A DNA stretch of 64,000 nucleotides, from positions 1-64,000 of the forward strand of contig NZ_JAFBEC010000011.1 in NCBI RefSeq assembly GCF_016908595.1, given 5' to 3'. The stretch is from Geomicrobium sediminis. Its GTDB lineage: Bacteria; Bacillota; Bacilli; Bacillales; Marinococcaceae. The stretch's first letter is position 1. Each line of letters opens with the position of its first letter. Positions 60,187 through 64,000 of this stretch are shown here, piece by piece. Below the pieces are notes generated by a model. That model worked only from the letters and a program-made list of their open reading frames with translations. It was not told the origin of the DNA and did not search any database. The position numbers were made by a program, and so were the translations under genes.

Positions 60187-61266
60187 CTACGTGATGTATT
60201 TCAGTTGATCTTGACGATGATCCTTATAATAAGAAGCCATCGGTGCTAACGTTTCTTTAAAGTCTGGGCAAGTAATGCCACTGCCCGATAAATCTCGCAC
60301 TGCTTGTGATGAGTCGCATGTTGCATCAATCTCGTGGTACGACAAGGCCTCACTTGATACTCGGAAGTATCGTTCGAGTACAGCATTTAACGAGCGCCCT
60401 GCAAAGCGCGAGAGCAATGTCTTCTTTGGTGTCTTATGAAGATAGGCTTCACTCAACATCGTGTAAACTTCCTCCATCGTATACGGATGAGGATCAGTAA
60501 GGTGATAGGTTTTACCAATACCCTTTTCGTGATGACTTAGATACACCGCAGCCTGCACAACATAGTCGACTGGAACAAAATTCCCGTTGACCGAGCCTTT
60601 TACGATCAAGGGGACGCTCCTAAGACGCAACTGCCGAAACCGTTCTAACATATTCAAGTAAAAATACACACCATCAAACTTCGTCGTTACACCGGTCTTA
60701 GAATGACCACGTACAATACCAGGCCGAATAATCGTCGTGGGTACGTTCTGCTTCGTCTCAAGGGCAAGCACTTCAGCTTCATATTTGGACCGTTCATAGT
60801 GATTTTTGAACTGTTGATCTCGAATCAACTCAGTTTCAAAAATCGCGCCTTCTCGATCACCTGATACGAATGCAGTACTAAAATACGTATATCGCTTAAG
60901 GGAGTGAACCCCTTCAACAAATCGATTCACATTGCGTGTACCCACAACATTTACCTGATGAGCTACTTTTTCTTTAACGGAAAGATCGTAAATTGCAGCA
61001 AGATGAAAGACGTGAGTAACAGACCGTTGTAAATTGTGTCGAAGCTCCTTGCTCAATCCGAGTCCTTCTTCTGTAATATCGCCAGGAATGAACTCCCATT
61101 GATTGTTAAACAACCCGTCAATCGCAAATTGTTGCTTCGCTTTTTGCAACATAGTCGGATGTACGAGCAAATAAAGCTTATGCACGTTGTTCGTTGCAAC
61201 AATCTCATCTAGTAACTGCCCCGAAAGAAACCCTGAATAACCAGTAATGAAGTACGTGTTCTCCAT
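60187..61266 (-). CDS. SDR-family NAD(P)-binding reductase (NAD_binding_4 / thioester-reductase-like)
   Basis: This 359-residue extended short-chain dehydrogenase has TGYSGFLSG (nucleotide loop, residues 8-16), HLAAIYDLS, FSTAFVSG and the catalytic YERSK (Tyr-xxx-Lys). The order GDITEEGLGLS, NVVGTRNV and RPGIVRGHS matches the NAD_binding_4 group, which includes fatty acyl-CoA reductases and thioester reductases; sterol/sugar epimerase-type activity is also possible. It follows the aldehyde dehydrogenase gene by 11 nt, suggesting an aldehyde intermediate (inference). ATG 61266 after AGAGGTGCATTAG. Confidence 0.75.
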   Translation of the reverse strand: MENTYFITGYSGFLSGQLLDEIVATNNVHKLYLLVHPTMLQKAKQQFAIDGLFNNQWEFIPGDITEEGLGLSKELRHNLQRSVTHVFHLAAIYDLSVKEKVAHQVNVVGTRNVNRFVEGVHSLKRYTYFSTAFVSGDREGAIFETELIRDQQFKNHYERSKYEAEVLALETKQNVPTTIIRPGIVRGHSKTGVTTKFDGVYFYLNMLERFRQLRLRSVPLIVKGSVNGNFVPVDYVVQAAVYLSHHEKGIGKTYHLTDPHPYTMEEVYTMLSEAYLHKTPKKTLLSRFAGRSLNAVLERYFRVSSEALSYHEIDATCDSSQAVRDLSGSGITCPDFKETLAPMASYYKDHRQDQLKYIT

Positions 61267-61277
61267 CTAATGCACCT

Positions 61278-62675
61278 CTATTTCAAGAATTTCTTAACGA
61301 GGTTAATTTTGTTTTTAAATGGCGGATACATAAACGATACTTTCACTTTGGAACTACGATTTGTAACGCTCTTCTTATGAGAGAACGTCTCAAAGCTGTA
61401 GACACCATGATAACTCCCCATTCCAGAAGCACCTACCCCTCCAAAAGGCAAATGAGGATTCGCCACGTGCATAATCGTATCATTCACACATCCTCCCCCA
61501 AACGAGATGTCTTCCATTACTTGATCTTGAAGCTCAGTATCCTCAGAGAAGAAGTAAAACGCTAGAGGCTTCGGTTGCCTCTTAATATCTGAGATTGCGA
61601 CATCTAAATCTTCAAACCTCAAAATCGGCAAGATCGGTCCGAAAATCTCTTCTTCCATCGACGCCGCATCACGATCTGGTAAATCGAGCAAAGTCGGTTC
61701 AATAAAACGATCCTCAACATCATGATGACCACCGTAAATAAGGTGATCTTGATCTTTTGCAATCATTTCTTGCAATCGTTTAAAGTGTCCCTCGTTAATC
61801 ACCCTTCCGTAATCAGGGTTATGTTGAATGTCTTTCCCATAAAACTGTTCAATTTTCTTTTTCATCGCTTTAATCAATGAATCTTTCACGTCTGCATGGA
61901 CAATAATATGATCTGGTGCGATACACGTTTGTCCATTGTTTAGGAATTTCCCCCAGACAATCCGCTCTGCAGCTCGCTTAATGTTCGCGTCTTTATGGAC
62001 GAGCGTCGGGCTTTTACCACCAAGCTCAAGTGTGACTGGCACGAGGTTCGTTGAAGCGGCTTCCATGACAATCTTTCCGACTTTCGTACTTCCAGTAAAG
62101 AAAATGTAGTCAAAGGGCGCATGAATTAAAGCGGCATTCGTCTCGACTTCTCCTTCAATGACACGGATATATTCCTTGAAAAATATTTTTTCACAAAAGC
62201 TTTTAACGAGCTTACTCGTCTCTGGAGTATGCTCCGATGGTTTCAAAATAGCGCAGTTCCCAGCAGCAATGGCACCAATTAACGGTTCAATTAGTAATTG
62301 GAAGGGATAGTTAAATGGACCAATAATTAACACCGTTCCATACGGTTCATAGAGCGTGTAATTCTTCGAAGGTTGCATAAACGTTGGCGTCTTCACTTTC
62401 TCTGGCTTTGCCCACTTCGGAATCTGTTTAATCGCTTCATCAATGTTCGTTAAAACGATGCCAATTTCTGTCGTGTATGTCTCAAACTGGCTTTTCCCGA
62501 GATCGAGTTGTAATGCTTCGTAGATTTCTTGCTCTTGATTTTGAATCATCGTTTTCAATTTCTTGAGCTGCTCAATCCGAAAATCAATCGATTTTGTTGC
62601 ACCGCTATAAAAAAATTGTCGATGCTCCAAAAGTAGCTCCTTCGCTTCTTCTACCGTGCTTACATCTGGTTTCAT
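61278..62675 (-). CDS. Class 3-type aldehyde dehydrogenase (fatty/aromatic aldehydes)
   Basis: This 465-residue ALDH3-like enzyme has FNYPFQLLIEPLIGAIAAGN, IFFTGSTKVGK, LELGGKSP (Glu) and NNGQTCIAPD (catalytic Cys). Membrane-tail-like C terminus NKINLVKKFLK. The family (YwdH/AldX, fatty aldehyde dehydrogenases) oxidises medium- to long-chain aldehydes. ATG 62675 after GAGGAGG. Operon with the SDR gene. Confidence 0.9.
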   Translation of the reverse strand: MKPDVSTVEEAKELLLEHRQFFYSGATKSIDFRIEQLKKLKTMIQNQEQEIYEALQLDLGKSQFETYTTEIGIVLTNIDEAIKQIPKWAKPEKVKTPTFMQPSKNYTLYEPYGTVLIIGPFNYPFQLLIEPLIGAIAAGNCAILKPSEHTPETSKLVKSFCEKIFFKEYIRVIEGEVETNAALIHAPFDYIFFTGSTKVGKIVMEAASTNLVPVTLELGGKSPTLVHKDANIKRAAERIVWGKFLNNGQTCIAPDHIIVHADVKDSLIKAMKKKIEQFYGKDIQHNPDYGRVINEGHFKRLQEMIAKDQDHLIYGGHHDVEDRFIEPTLLDLPDRDAASMEEEIFGPILPILRFEDLDVAISDIKRQPKPLAFYFFSEDTELQDQVMEDISFGGGCVNDTIMHVANPHLPFGGVGASGMGSYHGVYSFETFSHKKSVTNRSSKVKVSFMYPPFKNKINLVKKFLK

Positions 62676-62759
62676 GACAACCTCCTCATTTAATTTTCAA
62701 AAATCTTGTTGCTTTACGTCGATTTTTGCCGTATTATACATTCATGCTCAAATTACTAT

Positions 62760-62781
62760 CTGTTGAAAACGTTTTCAACAG
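62760..62781. promoter_or_regulatory. cre (CcpA) site
   Basis: A perfect 22-bp palindrome containing TGAAAACGTTTTCA, a full match to the cre consensus. It lies ~60 bp before the SLC13 gene and ~85 bp before the aldehyde dehydrogenase gene on the other strand, so either could be under carbon catabolite control. Confidence 0.85.
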
Positions 62782-62841
62782 TGTGTGCATACTTCAGTAT
62801 AGCATGTGTTACAGATATGATCGAAAGAGGTGCATGAGGTA

Positions 62842-64000
62842 ATGATTGAACCAGAAAAACAACCAGAATCTAGTTACAATCGCCGTAATAAAATCGGACT
62901 CATACTAGGTCCTGTGCTTTTTTTGCTTACGTATTTTCTCATACCCGATAGCGTAATGGGTCACGAACCGCGGGTCGTTCTTGCGGTAACACTACTCGTT
63001 GCAACATTTTGGGTTACTGAAGCCATTCCAATGGCTGCTGCATCACTCGTTCCAATTGTATTAATACCCGTCTTGCAAGGAGCAGAAATGGGAACCATTG
63101 CCTCTGCTTATGCAAACCCTGTCATCTTTATGTACGCAGGTGGTTTCGTTATTGCAATCGCCATTGAAAAATGGAATTTGCATCGTCGAATTGCATTAAA
63201 TATTATTCAAATGATTGGCTCAGAAAGTCAACGTATTATTCTCGGTATTATTATTTCTACTGCTGCAATTTCGATGTTCGTATCAAATGCTGCTACAGCA
63301 CTTATGATGCTACCTGTAGCCATTGCCTTAATTAAAGAAGTAAAAGAAAAGAACATATTAACGGGTGACAATTTACAGCACTTCTCAAAGAGTATCTTGT
63401 TATCTGTCGCTTATGCTGCAACCATCGGTGGTCTTGCAACGATCGTTGCTGCGGTTCCAAACGCCGTTCTTGCCGGTATTGCTTACGAACAACTCGGACG
63501 TACAGTAACATTCGTCGAGTGGTTCATGTTCGCAGGTCCTGTCGCTCTTCTCATGCTCGTCGTTTTATATTTCTATCTTACTCGTATGGCATTTAAAATT
63601 ACGAATAATGGTGAAGAAGGCGACACAGGAAATTTAGACTTTATTAAAGAAGAAAAAGAAAAACTCGGAAAGTTCAACTACAACGAAGCAATGGTTTCAA
63701 TTGCATTCGGTTTAACCGTAATACTATGGGTTTCAATTCCTTTCATTGGAAGCTTAGGAGATTTCATTCATGACGGTGCAATTGCTGTCTTTGGTGCTCT
63801 TCTCTTATTCTTCATCCCAAGCTCTAAGAAAGGTGAACGAATTCTAGAGTGGCAAGATATGACTCGCCTCCCATGGGGCGTCTTAATCCTCTTTGGTGGG
63901 GGTATGGCAATTGCTGCCGGATTCTCATCTTCAGGACTCAATGACCACATCGGGGAAATCCTCCAGATGCTTGAAGGATTACACTTCTTCTTCATCATCC
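62842..64000 (+). CDS. SLC13/DASS-family Na+/dicarboxylate or sulfate symporter (cut by window end)
   Basis: 386 codons are visible with no stop before the edge. Many hydrophobic helices, with FWVTEAIPMAAASLVPIVLIP (in part), FVSNAATALMMLP (first Ser-Asn-Ala/Thr substrate motif), TIGGLATIVAAVPN and LPWGVLILFGGGMAIA. This is the divalent anion:Na+ symporter family (succinate, malate, fumarate, citrate or sulfate). The cre site upstream favours a carboxylate. Start ATG 62842 after a weak GAGGT; its C terminus is outside the window. Confidence 0.9.
   Translation, partial: MIEPEKQPESSYNRRNKIGLILGPVLFLLTYFLIPDSVMGHEPRVVLAVTLLVATFWVTEAIPMAAASLVPIVLIPVLQGAEMGTIASAYANPVIFMYAGGFVIAIAIEKWNLHRRIALNIIQMIGSESQRIILGIIISTAAISMFVSNAATALMMLPVAIALIKEVKEKNILTGDNLQHFSKSILLSVAYAATIGGLATIVAAVPNAVLAGIAYEQLGRTVTFVEWFMFAGPVALLMLVVLYFYLTRMAFKITNNGEEGDTGNLDFIKEEKEKLGKFNYNEAMVSIAFGLTVILWVSIPFIGSLGDFIHDGAIAVFGALLLFFIPSSKKGERILEWQDMTRLPWGVLILFGGGMAIAAGFSSSGLNDHIGEILQMLEGLHFFFII

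Noticed and set aside
1-64000. CRISPR array
   Set aside because: No regularly spaced direct repeats were seen; the repeats found are palindromes, transposon ends and tRNA genes.

Overview
The window looks like the chromosome of a spore-forming, Gram-positive Bacillaceae, probably an alkaliphilic or halophilic soil Bacillus relative. The support is direct: the sigW-rsiW-cdaA-cdaR-glmM-glmS block in its usual order, spoIIP, a squalene-hopene/sporulenol-type cyclase, HelD, a glmS ribozyme, a TPP riboswitch, LexA (DinR)-type SOS boxes, a cre palindrome and strong AGGAGG ribosome-binding sites. Acidic extracytoplasmic proteins, an OpuC-type osmoprotectant importer and NatAB-type Na+ export fit a salt-exposed habitat (inference).

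Layout. 0.1-6.0 kb: a TauE-type transporter, small lipoprotein and membrane genes, and a BirA-controlled bioY-yhfT-yhfS operon whose first gene seems to start at ATT. 6.2-16.3 kb: an AT-rich accessory island that ends 23 bp from the glmS stop codon. It holds a PARIS-like ATPase/DUF4435 defence pair, debris, a 238-bp end-to-end remnant of a Tn7-like element, and a second Tn7-like element (9861-16305) with a decayed tnsD, an IS256 remnant, secreted proteins, a DUF1272 gene and a two-gene CBASS (CD-NTase plus SLATT effector). 16.3-24.1 kb: glmS with its ribozyme, glmM, the c-di-AMP cyclase pair, rsiW-sigW and four tRNA genes. 24.4-31.4 kb: a valine/isobutyrate catabolic cluster driven by a sigma-54 promoter and its own enhancer-binding regulator. 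31.5-37.7 kb: a reductase, an unusual hydrolase/MurF-like/Ddl-like operon and nagA. 38-46.8 kb: an MFS pump, a YcaQ-like protein, thiD with a TPP riboswitch, cardiolipin synthase, spoIIP and an SOS-controlled yolD-uvrX pair. 47-53 kb: natAB with divergent natRK-like genes, then opuC. 53.5-64 kb: helD, a candidate small RNA, an amidohydrolase, the terpene cyclase with vanZ, an SDR/aldehyde dehydrogenase pair and a truncated SLC13 transporter under a cre site.

The most notable region is the attTn7 island. The classic Tn7 target, the glmS 3' end, is preserved, and the TGTA-starting ends with tandem 20-bp repeats are readable twice. The cargo is anti-phage defence. The second notable region is the 32.6-36.3 kb cell-wall operon, in which a membrane-embedded Mur ligase is paired with a D-Ala-D-X ligase whose acceptor-pocket motif differs from ordinary Ddl. 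All functions below are read from sequence motifs and context; no searches were run.
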